Source: Rhodeus uyekii (Eukaryota > Chordata > Actinopteri > Cypriniformes > Acheilognathidae). From it: DNA of 64,000 bases. The stretch lies in assembly GCA_037043235.1 (NCBI GenBank), contig JAWRVZ010000322.1, positions 62,001 through 126,000 of the forward strand. The letters run 5' to 3'. Position 1 is the first letter of the stretch. Each line of letters starts with the position of its first letter. The notes beneath the pieces were generated by a model. It was not told where the DNA came from. It ran no database searches and saw only the letters and a list, made by a program, of their open reading frames with translations. This document shows positions 1 to 12,570 of this stretch, piece by piece. Made by a program: the position numbers and the translations under genes.

Positions 1-82
1 CTGATGATGCCAGCCATGTCGGCATGACATTTAATGCCCTCCTTGCGCTTGGCCCCGTGATGGCTGCTAGCAGCTATATTTA
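1..82 (+). mobile_element. Family A element, 3' end only
   Basis: The window opens inside the 3' end of a family A element. The subterminal arm GCGCTTGGCCCC is at 45-56, the 3' hairpin palindrome GCTGCTAGCAGC at 63-74, and the element ends in TATATTTA at 82. The matching head must lie left of the window. No coding capacity. Confidence 0.85.
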
Positions 83-1179
83 TTATTATTATTCTTCTTC
101 TGCCATTGAAGTCTATGACAGCCCATAGAACCGTAAGCGGGAAAATGAAAAAAAGTTGGCACACTCATAAAGGAGAGTCCAATCATTGACCATAGCAAAA
201 TTGAAGTCTCTAACTCAATCTCTCTAGCGCCACCAACTGTCCAAAGTTGCACTCACGTTTACGTAAATAACTTTTGAACCGTATGTCCTAGAAACAAAAT
301 TCTTTTGTCCACTGATTCCTTGGCTCAAGACGATTCGATTGCACCCTATGATGTCATTTTCCGTCATGAAAATTTTCCCGCCATTTTGAATTTTATGAAA
401 AACCTACTTTGTCGAACTCCTCCTAGGCCGTTCGTCCGATGTTCACGAAAATTGAACCACATCATCTCCCGACAATGTGGACAAAACGATATATAAAGAA
501 AGTTGATTCGTCAAACCGTTTACGAATAACTCGCGAAAGAATCTGAGGTAAAAGTCGCCAAAATGAAATTGAGGCTTTATCTCCCCAATGCATTAGCCTT
601 TTCTGACCAAACTAGGTGTGTGTTATGTCAATCATGGTTTGAGGCTACCTGCAGAGTTTTGGCGCTGTGCCCCCTAGTGGTCAGGAGTTATCAAAAACTG
701 ACTTTTTTGCTTATAACTTCTGAACCCTTTAGCCAAAAATCATGAAACTGGTCTCTTTAGATCCAGTGGGTCATGCCGAGTCCTGTGATACCAAATATTC
801 CCATATCGGCCATTTTGAGCGTCTGCCATTTCGATTTTTCTTATAAGATGCTATGTTTAACAAACACTTGACTTTAGTGCTCTGTCAGCAATGGTTTACC
901 CAATTGAAAGCAAACTTTGCATGTGTCAATGTCACCACACTCTCAATGTACCACACACTACAATTTGGTTACAGCGCTGCCTGTTGGTTGAATGTGATAA
1001 ACCATTAAATCGAATTGCTAAAGACCGTATTGTTGGTTTTTCAGCCATTTAGACTTAAGTCATATTGAAATGTCTTTAGATTTTTACTGCCGTTGGTCTG
1101 ATGATGCCAGTCATGTCGGCATGACATTTAATGCCCTCCTTGCGCTTGGCCCCGTGATGGCTGCTAGCAGCTATATTTA
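83..1179 (+). mobile_element. Family A element, short body and tail without adjacent head
   Basis: It starts directly in the TTA tract after the preceding tail, with no GGGGCCAA head. It is the short form with one ~720-bp module and ends with the 12-base inverted arm, the GCTGC/GCAGC hairpin and TATATTTA. Under nested insertion its head is left of the window. Its first ~640 bp closely match the start of the body at 34683. The module's usual TGACGTCA is TGATGTCA here, near 350. Small ORFs inside recur in every copy and are not genes. Confidence 0.85.
662..687 (-). promoter_or_regulatory. CTCF-like motif, representative of family A
   Basis: Read on the minus strand the core is TGACCACTAGGGGGCACAG, close to the known vertebrate CTCF consensus (CCACYAGRKGGCGC type). 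The same site recurs in A bodies near 1886, 2608, 3773, 4495, 29415, 30648, 31360, 35280, 35998, 37168, 38270, 38990 and 40095, always in this orientation. Judged by eye only, with no matrix score; binding is inferred. Confidence 0.35.
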
Positions 1180-1238
1180 GGGGCCAAGCACCGAAGGTGC
1201 GGAGGCACCTATTGTTTTTGTTCCGGTTCTTATTATTA
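1180..1238 (+). mobile_element. Isolated family A head
   Basis: The head begins GGGGCCAA, followed by the hairpin GCACC-GAA-GGTGC, CACCTATTG and a short TTA tract, and is immediately followed by another A head at 1239. By bracket order its body is 5014-6115, so one element would span 1180-6115 with two complete A elements inserted in its TTA tract. Confidence 0.8.
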
Positions 1239-3124
1239 GGGGCCAAGCACCGAAGGTGCGAAGGCACCTATTGTTTCTGTTCCGGTTCTTATTATTATTC
1301 TTCATCTTCTTCTTCCGCCATGAAAGTCTATGGCAGCCCATAGAACCGTATGCGGGAAAATGATGAAAGTTGGCACACTCATTAAAGACAGTCCAATTAT
1401 TGACCATAACAAATTTGAAGTCTCTAACTCAATATCTCTAGCGCCACCAACTGTCCAAAGTTGAACTAACGTTTATGCTAATAACTTTTGAACCGTATGA
1501 CCTAGAAACAAAATTCTTATGTCCACTGATTCCTTGGCTCAAGACGATTCGACTGCACCCTATGACGTCATTTTCCGTCATGAAATTTTTCCCGCCATTT
1601 TGAATTTTATGAAAAACCTACTTTTTCGAACTCCTCCTAGACCGTTTTTCCGATTTCAACGAAAATTGAACCACATCATCTCCAGACCATGTGGACAAAA
1701 AGTTATCCAAAGAAAGTTGATATGTCAAACCGTTTACGAATAACTCGCGAAAGAATCCGACGTAATGGTCGCAAAAATGAAATTGAGGCTTTATCTCCGC
1801 AACGCATTAGCGTTTTCTGACCAAACTAGGTGTGTGTTATGTCAATCATGATCTGAGGCTACCTGCAGAGTTTTGGCACTGTGCCCCCTAGTGGTCAGGA
1901 GATATGAAAAAGTTAAATATTTGCTTATAACTTCTGAACGCTTCGGCCAAAAATAATAAAACTGGTCTCTTTAGATTCAGTGCATCATGCCAAGTCGTGC
2001 GATACCAAATTTTCCCATATCGGCCATTTTGAGCGTCGGCCATTTTGAATATTGTCATAAATTGCTATATTTAACAAAGATATTGGCGTATCGTTACGAA
2101 ACTCAATATGTGTCTTCGGCACCTAACCTTGATACGACTCAAAAAGTTTCGAGGCAGCACCCCCTTGTGGTCAAAAATTATAACCAAATTTACAAATATG
2201 GTAATAACTTTTGAGCGCGTTAACCTATGGTAAAACAAATTATCTTTATACGTTCCTTGGGTCAAACCAAGAACACAGATACCAAATTTGTCATAGTCGG
2301 CCAAACTTCTTGTCCACCATGTTGTTTTTCTTTAAAAACCTACTTTTTCGAACTCCTCCCAGACCGTTTGTCCAATTTTCACCAAAATTAAACCACATCA
2401 TCTCCAGACCATCATGACAAAAAGTTATCCAAAGAAAGTTGATATGTCAAACCGTTTACGAATAACTCGCGAAAGAATCCGACGTAATGGTTGCAAAAAT
2501 GAAATTGAGGCTTTATCTCCGCAACGCATTAGTGTTTTCTGACCAAACTAGGTGTGTGTTATGTCAATCATGGTCTGAGGCTACCTGCAGAGTTTTGGCG
2601 TTCTGCCCCCTAGTGGTCAGGAGATATAAAAAAACTGACATTTTTGATTATAACTCCTGAACGCTTTGTCTAAAAATCATGAAACTGCTGTCTTTAGATC
2701 CAGTGGGTCATGCCGAGTCCTGTGATACCAAATTTTCCCATATCGGCCATTTTGAGCATCTGCCATTTCGATTTTTCTTATAAGATGCTATGTTTAACAA
2801 ACACATGACTTTAGTGCTCTGTCAGCAATGGTTTACCCAATTGAAAGCAAACTTTGCATGTGTCAATGTCACCACACTCTCAATGTACCACATGAATTGA
2901 CACTACAATTTGGTTTCAGTGCTGCCTGTTGGTTGAATGTGATAAACCATTAAATCGAATTACTAAAGACCGTATTGTTGATTTTTCAGCCATTTAGACT
3001 TAAGTCATATTGAAATGTCTTTAGATTCCTACTGCCGTTGGTCTGATGATGCCAGCCATGTCGGCATGACATTTAATGCCCTCCTTGTGCTTGGCCCCGT
3101 GATGGCTGCTAGCAGCTATATTTA
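1239..3124 (+). mobile_element. Family A element, complete long form
   Basis: Complete from GGGGCCAAGCAC head to TATATTTA end, 1886 bp. The 3' arm GTGCTTGGCCCC is the exact complement of the first 12 bases of the head. The body holds two direct copies of a module about 723 bp apart: compare TTCGAACTCCTC near 1626 and 2349, and TGCAGAGTTTTGGC near 1864 and 2587. The head variant has GAAG instead of GGAG between GGTGC and GCACC. No long ORF. The next element is a near-identical neighbour. Confidence 0.85.
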
Positions 3125-5013
3125 GGGGCCAAGCACCGAAGGTGCGAAGGCACCTATTGTTTCTGTTCCGGTTCTTATTATTATTCTTCATCTTCTTCTT
3201 CTTCCGCCATGAAAGTCTATGGCAGCCCATAGAACCGTATGCGGGAAAATGATGAAAGTTGGCACACTCATTAAAGACAGTCCAATCATTGACCATAACA
3301 AATTTGAAGTCTCTAACTCAATATCTCTAGCGCCACCAACTGTCCAAAGTTGAACTAACGTTTATGCTAATAACTTTTGAACCGTATGACCTAGAAACAA
3401 AATTCTTATGTCCACTGATTCCTTGGCTCAAGACGATTCGATTGCACCCTATGACGTCATTTTCCGTCATGAAATTTTTCCCGCCATTTTGAATTTTATG
3501 AAAAACCTACTTTTTCGAACTCCTCCTAGACCGTTTTTCCGATTTCAACGAAAATTGAACCACATCATCTTCAGACCATGTGGACAAAAAGTTATTCAAA
3601 GAAAGTTGATATGTCAAACCGTTTACGAATAACTCGCGAAAGAATCCGACGTAATGGTCGCAAAAATGAAATTGATGCTTTATCTCCGCAACACATTAGC
3701 GTTTTCTGACCAAACTAGGTGTGTGTTATGTCAATCATGATCTGAGGCTACCTGCAGAGTTTTGGCGCTGTGCCCCCTAGTGGTCAGGAGATATGAAAAA
3801 GTTAAATATTTGCTTATAACTTCTGAACGCTTTGGCCAAAAATAATAAAACTGGTCTCTTTAGATTCAGTGCATCATGCCGAGTCGTGCGATACCAAATT
3901 TTCCCATATCGGCCATTTTGAGCGTCGGCCATTTTGAATATTGTCATAAATTGCTATATTTAACAAAGATATTGGCGTATCGTTACGAAACTCAATATGT
4001 GTCTTCGGCACCTAACCTTGATACGACTCAAAAAGTTTCGAGGCAGCACCCCCTTGTGGTCAAAAATTATAACCAAATTTACAAATATGGTAATAACTTT
4101 TGAGTGCGTTAACCTATGGTAAAACAAATTATCTTTATACGTTCCTTGGGTCAAACCAAGAACACAGATACCAAATTTGTCATAGTCGGCCAAACTTCTT
4201 GTCCACCATGTTGTTTTTCTTTAAAAACCTACTTTTTCGAACTCCTCCCAGACCGTTTGTCCAATTTTCACCAAAATGAAACCACATCATCTCCAGACCA
4301 TCATGACAAAAAGTTATCCAAAGAAAGTTGATATGTCAAACCGTTTACGAATAACTCGCGAAAGAATCCGACGTAATGGTCGCAAAAATGAAATTGAGGC
4401 TTTATCTCCGCAACGCATTAGTGTTTTCTGACCAAACTAGGTGTGTGTTATGTCAATCATGGTCTGAGGCTACCTGCAGAGTTTTGGCGTTCTGCCCCCT
4501 AGTGGTCAGGAGATATAAAAAAACTGACATTTTTGATTATAACTCCTGAACGCTTTGTCTAAAAATCATGAAACTGCTGTCTTTAGATCCAGTGGGTCAT
4601 GCCGAGTCCTGTGATACCAAATTTTCCCATATCGGCCATTTTGAGCGTCTGCCATTTCGATTTTTCTTATAAGATGCTATGTTTAACAAACACATGACTT
4701 TAGTGCTCTGTCAGCAATGGTTTACCCAATTGAAAGCAAACTTTGCATGTGTCAATGTCACCACACTCTCAATGTACCACATGAATTGACACTACAATTT
4801 GGTCACAGCGCTGCCTGTTGGTTGAATGTGATAAACCATTAAATCGAATTACTAAAGACCGTATTGTTGATTTTTCAGCCATTTAGACTTAAGTCATATT
4901 GAAATGTCTTTAGATTCTTACTGCCATTGGTCTGATGATGCTAGCCATGTCGGCATGACATTTAATGCCCTCCTTGCGCTTGGCCCCGTGATGGCTGCTA
5001 GCAGCTATATTTA
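3125..5013 (+). mobile_element. Family A element, complete long form, near twin of the preceding one
   Basis: It abuts the previous tail with no spacer (TATATTTA then GGGG). It has the same rare head variant (GAAG, TTTCTG) and the same two-module body as 1239-3124, so the two are close sister copies or a local duplication. It ends with the palindrome GCTGCTAGCAGC and TATATTTA at 5013. Confidence 0.85.
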
Positions 5014-6115
5014 TTATTATTATTCTTTTTCTTCTGCCATTGAAGTCTATGACAGCCCATAGAACCGTAAGCGGGAAAATGAAAAAAAGTTGGCACACTC
5101 ATAAAGGACAGTCCAATCTTTGACCATAGCAAAATTGAAGTCTCTAACTCAATCTCTATAGCGCCACCAACTGTCCAAAGTTGCACTCACGTTTACGTAA
5201 ATAACTTTTGAACCGTATGTCCTAGAAACAAAATTCTTTCGTCCACTGATTCCTTGGCTCAAGACGATTCGATTGCACCATATGACGTCATTCTCCGTCA
5301 TGAAAATTTTCCCGCCATTTTGAATTTTATGAAAAACCTACTTTTTCGAACTCCTCCTAGGCCGTTCGTCCGATGTTCATGAAAATTGAACCACATCATC
5401 TCCAGACAATGTGGACAAAACAATATATAAAGAAAGTTGATGCGCCAAACCGTTTACGAATAACTCGCGAAAGAATCCGAGGTAAAAGTCGCCAAAATGA
5501 AATTGTGGCTTTATCTCCGCAATGCATTAGCCTTTTCTGACCAAACTAGGTGTGTGTTATGTCAATCATGGTCTGAGGCTACCTGCAGAGTTTTGGCGCT
5601 CTGCCATCTAGTGTTCAGGAGATATTAAAAAACTGACATTTTTGATTAAAACTCCTGAACGCTTTGTCTAAAAATCATGAAACTGGTCTCTTTAGATCCA
5701 GTGGGTCATGCCGAGTCCTGTGATACCAAATTTTCCCGTATCGGCCATTTTGAGCGTCTGCCATTTCGATTTTTCTTATAAGATGCTATGTTTAACAAAC
5801 ACATGACTTTAGTGCTCTGTCAGCAATGGTTTACCAATTGAAAGCAAACTTTGCATGTGTCACCACACTCTCAATGTACCACATGAATTGACACTACACT
5901 TTGGTTACAGCGCTGCCTGTTGGTTGAATGTGATAAACCATTAAATCGGATTACTAAAGACCGTATTGTTGATTTTTCAGCCATTTAGACTTAAGTCATA
6001 TTGAAATGTCTTTAGATTCTTACTGCCGTTGGTCTGATGATGCCAGCCATGTCGGCATGACATTTAATGCCCTCCTTGCGCTTGGCCCCGTGATGGCTGC
6101 TAGCAGCTATATTTA
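5014..6115 (+). mobile_element. Family A element, short body and tail
   Basis: One-module body of 1102 bp, starting in the TTA tract without a head; the nesting model assigns it the head at 1180. By eye it differs from the body at 27731-28832 at only about three positions, so one is a recent copy of the other. Its CTCF-like site is degenerate (GCCATCTAGTGTTCAGG near 5602), as in that twin. Confidence 0.85.
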
Positions 6116-6118
6116 TTA

Positions 6119-6177
6119 GGGGCCAAGCACCGAAGGTGCGGAGGCACCTATTGTTTTTGTTCCGGTTCTTATTATTA
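6119..6177 (+). mobile_element. Isolated family A head
   Basis: A complete A head and TTA tract, followed immediately by three stacked family B heads. By bracket order its body is 27731-28832, so about 21.5 kb of B elements sit inside this single A element. The body that follows the last B tail at 27730 is indeed family A, as predicted. Confidence 0.8.
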
Positions 6178-6228
6178 GGGGTTCAAACGCGAAGCGTTGA
6201 AAACCTATTGTAATTGTTAGGATTTTTA
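6178..6228 (+). mobile_element. Isolated family B head
   Basis: It begins GGGGTTCA, then the hairpin AACGC-GAA-GCGTT, AACCTATTG and GATTTTTA. It is followed directly by a second B head, as expected if an element landed in the first TTTA of its T/A tract. By bracket order it pairs with the body at 19813-21974. Confidence 0.8.
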
Positions 6229-6279
6229 GGGGTTCAAACGCGAAGCGTTGAAAACCTATTGTAATTGTTAGGATTTTTA
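6229..6279 (+). mobile_element. Isolated family B head, identical to the preceding one
   Basis: Same 51 bases as the head at 6178. By bracket order it pairs with the body at 12571-14728. Local tandem duplication of a head is the alternative; tail counts downstream favour two insertions. Confidence 0.75.
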
Positions 6280-6897
6280 GGGGTTCAAACGCGTAGCGTT
6301 GAATACCTATTGTATCTGTTAGGATTTTTATTATTATTCTTCTGCCGTACTTCCGATCGTGCAGACCAAACCGTAAGGTCTAGAGACTTGAAACCTGGCC
6401 AGATGGTAGGTCTCAATTTGGGGGGAACGTATCAAAACATGACGCAAATCGGCCTATAGGGGGCGCTACAGCGATCAAAATAGCTAAATCGCTAATAACT
6501 CCTAGACCGTTTGTCCTACACTCAAGTGTCTTATATCTCTGGAATCCTTGGCTCAAGACGAACAAAACGTATATCTCCGATTTCATTTCCGTCTAGAAAA
6601 ATTTTCCGCCATTTTGAATTTTCTGAAAAAAAAATTTTTCGAACTCCTCATAGGCCGTTTGTCCAAATCACGTGAAACTTCACACGCATCATCTAGAGAC
6701 TTTCCTGACCAAAAGTTATTCAAAGAATTTTCATCAGTGATTCACGCTCGCAACAGGACGTCCAAACGTCTGAGTAGGGCGGAGCCTCTTTTGCTAAAAT
6801 CATAATAATTCTGGAACGCAAAGAGATAATCTCACCAAACTTGAAATACTCATGTATGAGGTAGTTTTGTGGTCACGCTAAAAAATCTGCAACGATT

Positions 6898-6917
6898 GAC
6901 CACTTGGTGGCGCTATA
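6898..6917 (+). promoter_or_regulatory. CTCF-like motif, representative of family B
   Basis: GACCACTTGGTGGCGCTATA resembles the forward CTCF core. I count 17 copies of CACTTGGTGGCGCTAT in B elements (near 6900, 8609, 9409, 11169, 13150, 15417, 16920, 18161, 19650, 20399, 22405, 25421, 26161, 41187, 42711, 43511, 45671), all on the plus strand. A second site, ATAGGKGGCGCTAC, occurs about 11 times. Visual match only. Confidence 0.35.
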
Positions 6918-7908
6918 TTATGAAAAAAACACTAAAACATTTGTACATGTGCACTCGTTAGTCCGATTGACTTGAAACTTGTCATGCATGGTCTTTGTCC
7001 AATGACCCATGATGATCTATGAGGATATTGGCGTATCTCAAAAAACATGGCTGTCATCGGCCAATGAAGTTTGAGCATCAATTAGACCAACTTAACGAAC
7101 CTTGATCGGAATGAAACTTGATGAGTGTGTTTGACTCATGGCCCTAGAGGTCTATCAGAATTTTTAAAGAAATCAGCCACTAGTTGGCGCTAACGAGTTT
7201 TTTTGCATCTCTAATCACGTGGTGTTTCACACATCCTCACAATATTGATATCATCTGTTAGATCGTCTCATACTGAGCAACTTTGCCTCAAGAACCACTG
7301 CTGTAAATCGAATTGTTAGCGAAATATTGGAGATTTTAGAAAATTTAATTGAGACCTACCATTTTTCGAACTAGTCATAGGCCGTCGATACGATTGGCTT
7401 GAAAATTCACACGCATCATCTAGGGGCACTCAAGGCAAAAAGTTATTCAAAGAATTTCGATCAGTTAAACCGTTCAGCAGATATTGTGATTAAAATGTCT
7501 ATATATCTTGTGCACAAACAAAAAACGTTACAGAACTGTGAACATGTTAAGAACAAGTCATTTTGAAGAAGTGTGTCTGGTTTCATGTATTTCTGATGCT
7601 CATAGGGCTCACAATAAATTATAAACTATCTATATTTAAAAATCTCAGTAAAGCTGTAATACTAGTTTTGTCCACAAGAGGCACCGTCAGGCTAGGAAAT
7701 CTTTTTATTCCAATTTCAGTTAGAAGAATCTTTGCTCACATCTTGTTTCACACATCCACACTATTTTAGTATTTGATAGATCTTTCCATACTGAATAAAA
7801 ACCAATTAAAACTGAAAAAATGATGGCTGTAATATTACTTGTCCACAAGAGGGAGCCACAGGATAAGGAATATTTTTATTCCAATTTCTGAATTTGTTTT
7901 TCTTTTAA

Positions 7909-8085
7909 AACCCCTTAAGACCTGAAATAGGTCCCAGGAAAAAAAAAGTAAAATAAAATACCATTAAATTAGGGAGGGCATAGGGCATAAATTAAGGAGT
8001 CAAAAAAAAAAAAAATTCATAACTCCTTCATAGAAATTTTTGATGTCCATTGTAATGTCCATGATGTCCTTCATGTAATTTTTGA
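7909..8085 (+). mobile_element. TTAA-type element, internally deleted relic
   Basis: After TTAA at 7905-7908 comes AACCCCTTAAGACCTG, the 5' terminal repeat of the element at 23432 with one change. Homology continues to about 8060 (GATGTCCATTGTAATG) and then stops; the 3' terminal repeat is gone. The flank TGAATTTGTTTTT is repeated on the far side, which suggests a rearrangement rather than a clean excision. Confidence 0.7.
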
Positions 8086-8778
8086 ATTTGTTTTTTTTTA
8101 AAATATGTGAACAATTTCTAAATTGGCTGTCACGGTACACTCGTTTATTCGATTGACTTGAAACTTGTCATGCACTGTCCTTATCCAAAGGTCCATGATG
8201 GTCTATGAAGATATTGGCATATCTCAAAAAACATGGCCGTCATCGGCCAATGAAGTTTGAGCATCAATTAGACCAACTTAACAAAGGTCGATTGCAACGA
8301 AACTTGATGGGAGTGTTTGGATGAAATATGGTGCTAAACACAACTACACAATATTAATATTGTTTGATAAATCTCCTCATAATGAACAACTCATCACCAA
8401 CTGAAAGATGATGGCTGTCATATTATTTGTGTCCACAATAGGTAACCACAGGATAAGAAATCTTTTTTATGGATATATGGATATAAAATTCACACTTTCG
8501 CTAAAATCTTAATAACTCTGGATTGCAAAGAGATAATCTCACCAAACTTGAAATACTCATGTAACAGCTCATTTTGTGGTAACACTAAAAAATCTGCAAC
8601 GATTGACCACTTGGTGGCGCTATATTATGAAAAAAACACTAAAACATCTGTACATGTGCACTTGTTAGTCCGATTGACTTCAAACTTGTCATGCACGTTC
8701 TTTGTCCAATGGGCCTTGATGGTCTTGCTAAGTTTGAACCCCGGAGATTGCTGCTTGCAGCTATATTTATTATTATTA

Positions 8779-10540
8779 GGGGTTCAAACGCGAAGCGTTG
8801 AAAACCTATTGTAATTGTTAAGATTTTTATTATTATTATTATTATTCTGCCGTACTTCTTATCGTGCAGACCAAACCGTAATGTCTAGAGACTTGAAAGT
8901 TGGCCAGAAGGTAGGTCTCAATTTGGGGAGAACGTATCAAAATATGACCCCGATTGGCCAATAGGTGGCGCTACAGCGATCAAAATACCTAAATTGCTAA
9001 TAACTCATAGACAGTTTGTCGTACACTCAAGTGTCTTATATCCCTGGAATCCTTGGCTCAAGACTTAAAAAATGTATATCTCCGATTTCATTTCCGCCTA
9101 TAAAAATTTTCCGCCATTTTGAATTTTCTGAAAAAAAAATTTTTCGAACTCCTCATAGGCCGTTTGGCCAAATCACGCAAAATTTCCCACGCATCATCTA
9201 GAGACTCTCATGACCAAAAGTTGTCAAAGGAATTTTAATTGGTGATTCACGCTTGCAACAAGACAATAAAACGTTCGCATAAGGCGGAGACACTTTTGCT
9301 AAAATCGTAATAGCTCTGGAACGCAAAGAGATAATCTCACCAAACTTCACATAGTCATGTATAAGCTCAATTTGTGGTCACACCAAAAAAACTGCCATGA
9401 TTGACCACTTGGTGGCGCTATACTGCGAAAAAAACACTCATTCACCTGTACAGGGTCACATGGTAGTCCGATTGACCTGAGACTTGTCATGCACGGTCTT
9501 TGTCCAAGGGTCCATGATGCTCTATGAGGACATTGGTGTATCTCAAAAAACATGACCGTCATCGGCCAATGAAATTTGAGCATCAATTAGACTAGCTTAT
9601 CGAAGGTCGATCGGAACGAAACTCGATGGGCGTGTTTGACTCATGGCCCTAGTGGTCTGTCAGAATTTTGAAGAAAATCGGACACTATTTGGCGCTAACG
9701 AGTTTTTTGCGTCTCTATTCACGTGGTGTTTCACGCATCCACAAAATATTGATATCATCTGATAGATCTCCTCATACTGAACAACTTTTCCTCAAGAACC
9801 ACTGCTGTCAATCAAATTGTTTGCGAAATATTGGAGATTTTTGAAATTTCAAATTTTTCGAACTCGTCATAGGCCGTCAATCTCACTGGCTTGAAAATTC
9901 ACACGCATCATCTAGGGACACTCAAGGCAAAAAGTTGTCAAAGGATTTTCGATTAGTTAAACCGTTCAGTAGATACAATTTTTCATATATTTCTGATTTG
10001 GCCTATTGTGATTATAATGTCTATATATCTTGTCCAAAAACAAGAAACTTCACAAAACTGTGTAAATGTTAAGAACAAGACATTATGAAGAAACCTGTGA
10101 GGTTTCATGTATTTCTGATGCTCGTACGGCTGATGTCTATTCATTGTTTGCACAGAGTAGAAACTTCACAGAACTGTGCTCATTAGGAAAACTAGTCAGA
10201 TTGACAAAAAAAGGTCATAACAGTTCAAATGATATACGTGCAGTGTTAAACATATCCATAACTTCATAAAGCTTTGTGTATGTGGAGAACAAGTCAGATT
10301 GACATAGACCGACATAAACCGACATAACTGTTCATATGTTCAGTTCACAATGTCAATATCATTTGATCTTCTCATTCTGAACATCTTTGAAAGATGTATA
10401 TACATTGTTTGCACAAAGTAGAAACCTCACAGAACTGTGCACATTAGGAGAACTAGTCAGATTGACCACAAACAGTCATGACAGCTCAGATGGTCCTGCT
10501 ACGTTTGAACCCCGGTCATTGCTGCTTGCAGCTATATTTA
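8779..10540 (+). mobile_element. Family B element, complete, internally shortened
   Basis: Intact GGGGTTCAAACG head, tail CGTTTGAACCCC, hairpin GCTGCTTGCAGC, TATATTTA. At 1762 bp it is the shortest B copy: near 10131 the text jumps from TACGGCT directly to TGTCTATTC, skipping a few hundred bases present in the body at 12571-14728. The two modules are 714 bp apart (TTCGAACTC at 9143 and 9857). Confidence 0.85.
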
Positions 10541-12570
10541 GGGGTTCAAACGCGAAGCGTTGAAAACCTATTGTAATTGTTAAGATTTTTATTATTATTA
10601 TTATTATTCTGCCGTACTTCTTATCGTGCAGACCAAACCGTAATGTCTAGAGACTTGAAAGTTGGCCAGAAGGTAGGTCTCAATTTGGGGAGAACGTATC
10701 AAAATATGACCCCGATTGGCCAATAGGTGGCGCTACAGCGATCAAAATACCTAAATTGCTAATAACTCATAGACAGTTTGTCGTACACTCAAGTGTCTTA
10801 TATCCCTGGAATCCTTGGCTCAAGACTTAAAAAATGTATATCTCCGATTTCATTTCCGCCTATAAAAATTTTCCGCCATTTTGAATTTTCTAAAAAAAAA
10901 AAATTTCGAACTCCTCATAGGCCGTTTGTCCAAATAACGTGAAACTTCACACATATCATCTAGAGACTCTCATGACCAAAAGTTATTCAAATAATTTCGA
11001 TCGGTGATTCAGGCTTGCAACAACACGCTAAAACGTTCGCATAGTGCGGAGACACTTTTGCTAAAATCGTAATAACTCTGGAACGCAAAGAGATAATCTC
11101 AACAAACTTCACATAGTCATGTATAAGGTCATTTTGTGGTCACACCAAAAAAACTGGGCCAGTTGACCACTTGGTGGCGCTATATTGTGAAAAAAACACT
11201 AAATCACCTGTACAGGGTCACATGTTTATCTGATTGACCTGAAACTTGTCATGCACGGTCTTTGACCAAGGGTCCCTGATGGTCTATGAGGACATTGGTG
11301 TATCTCAAAAAACATGGCCGTCATCGGCCAATGAACTTTGAGCATCAATTAGACCAGCCTAACGAAGGTCGATCGGAACGAAACTCGATGGGTGTGTTTG
11401 ACGCATGGCCATAGTGGTCTGTCAGAATTTTGAAAAAAATCGGACACTAGTTGGCGCTAACAAGTTTTTTGCGTCTCTACTCACGTGGTATTTCACGCAT
11501 CCACAGAATATTGATATCATATGATAGATCTCCTCATACTGAACAACTTTGCCTCAAAAACCACTGCTGTCAATCAAATTGTTTGCGAAATATTGGAGAT
11601 TTTTGAAATTTCAAATTTTTCGAACTCGTCATAGGCGGTCAATACGATTGGCTTGAAAATTCATACGCATCATCTAGGGACACTCAAGGCAAAAAGTTAT
11701 TCAAAGAATTTTGATTAGTTAACCCGTTCAGCAGATATAATTTTTCATATATTTCAGATCTGGCCTATTGTGAATAAAAAGCCTATATATCTCGTCCACA
11801 AACAAGAAACTTCACCAAACTGTGTAAATGTTAAGAACAAGTCATTTTGAAGAAATGTGTCGGGTTTCATGTATTTCTGCTGCTCATAGGGCTCACAATA
11901 AATTATAAACACTCTCTATTTTAAAATCGTAGAAAAGCTGTAATACTACTTTTGTCCACAAGAGGCACCATCAGGCTAGAAAATCTTTTTATGTGGAGAA
12001 CAAGTCAGATTGACATAGACTGACATAAACTGACAGAACAGTTCAGATGTTCAGTTCACAATATTAATATCATTTAATCTTCTCAGTCTGAACATCTTTG
12101 AAAGATGTCTATTCACACAGAGTAGAAACTTCACAGAACTGTGCTCATTAGGTAAACTAGTCAGATTGACAAAAAAGGTCATAACAGTTCAAATGATATG
12201 ACGTGTAGTGTTAAACATATCCACATTACTATCATTTGATAGATCTTCCCATACTGAAATTTTTTTTAACATGTCTATATATCATTTACACAAACTAGAA
12301 ACTTCATAAAGCTCTGTTTATGTGGAGAACAAGTCAGATTGACATAGACCGACATAACTGTTCATATGTTCAGTTCACAATGTCAATATCATTTGATCTT
12401 CTCATTCTGAACATCTTTGAAAGATGTCTATACATTGTTTACACAAAGTAGAAACTTCACAGAACTGTGCACATTAGGAGAACTAGTCAGATTGACCACA
12501 AACCGTCATGACAGCTCAGATGGTCCTGCTACGTTTGAACCCCGGTCATTGCTGCTAGCAGCTATATTTA
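10541..12570 (+). mobile_element. Family B element, complete
   Basis: It abuts the preceding tail with no spacer. Head and the first ~300 bp of body are nearly identical to 8779 onward. The 3' part has repeated phrases of the type GTCAGATTGACATAGAC and GAACTGTGCACATTAGG. The tail hairpin is GCTGCTAGCAGC, the form typical of family A, inside a B context. Confidence 0.85.

Larger units (their letters stand above)
6280..8769 (+). mobile_element. Family B element, complete, carrying a TTAA-element relic
   Basis: The head is a variant with loop GTA instead of GAA in the AACGC/GCGTT stem. The 3' end is altered (AAGTTTGAACCCC, hairpin GCTGCTTGCAGC, TATATTTA at 8769). The body has two modules and several GGTGGCGCTA motifs. 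An internally deleted TTAA-type element sits near 7909, at the same body position as the full copy at 23432, so the two B elements share an ancestor that already carried it. Confidence 0.85.
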
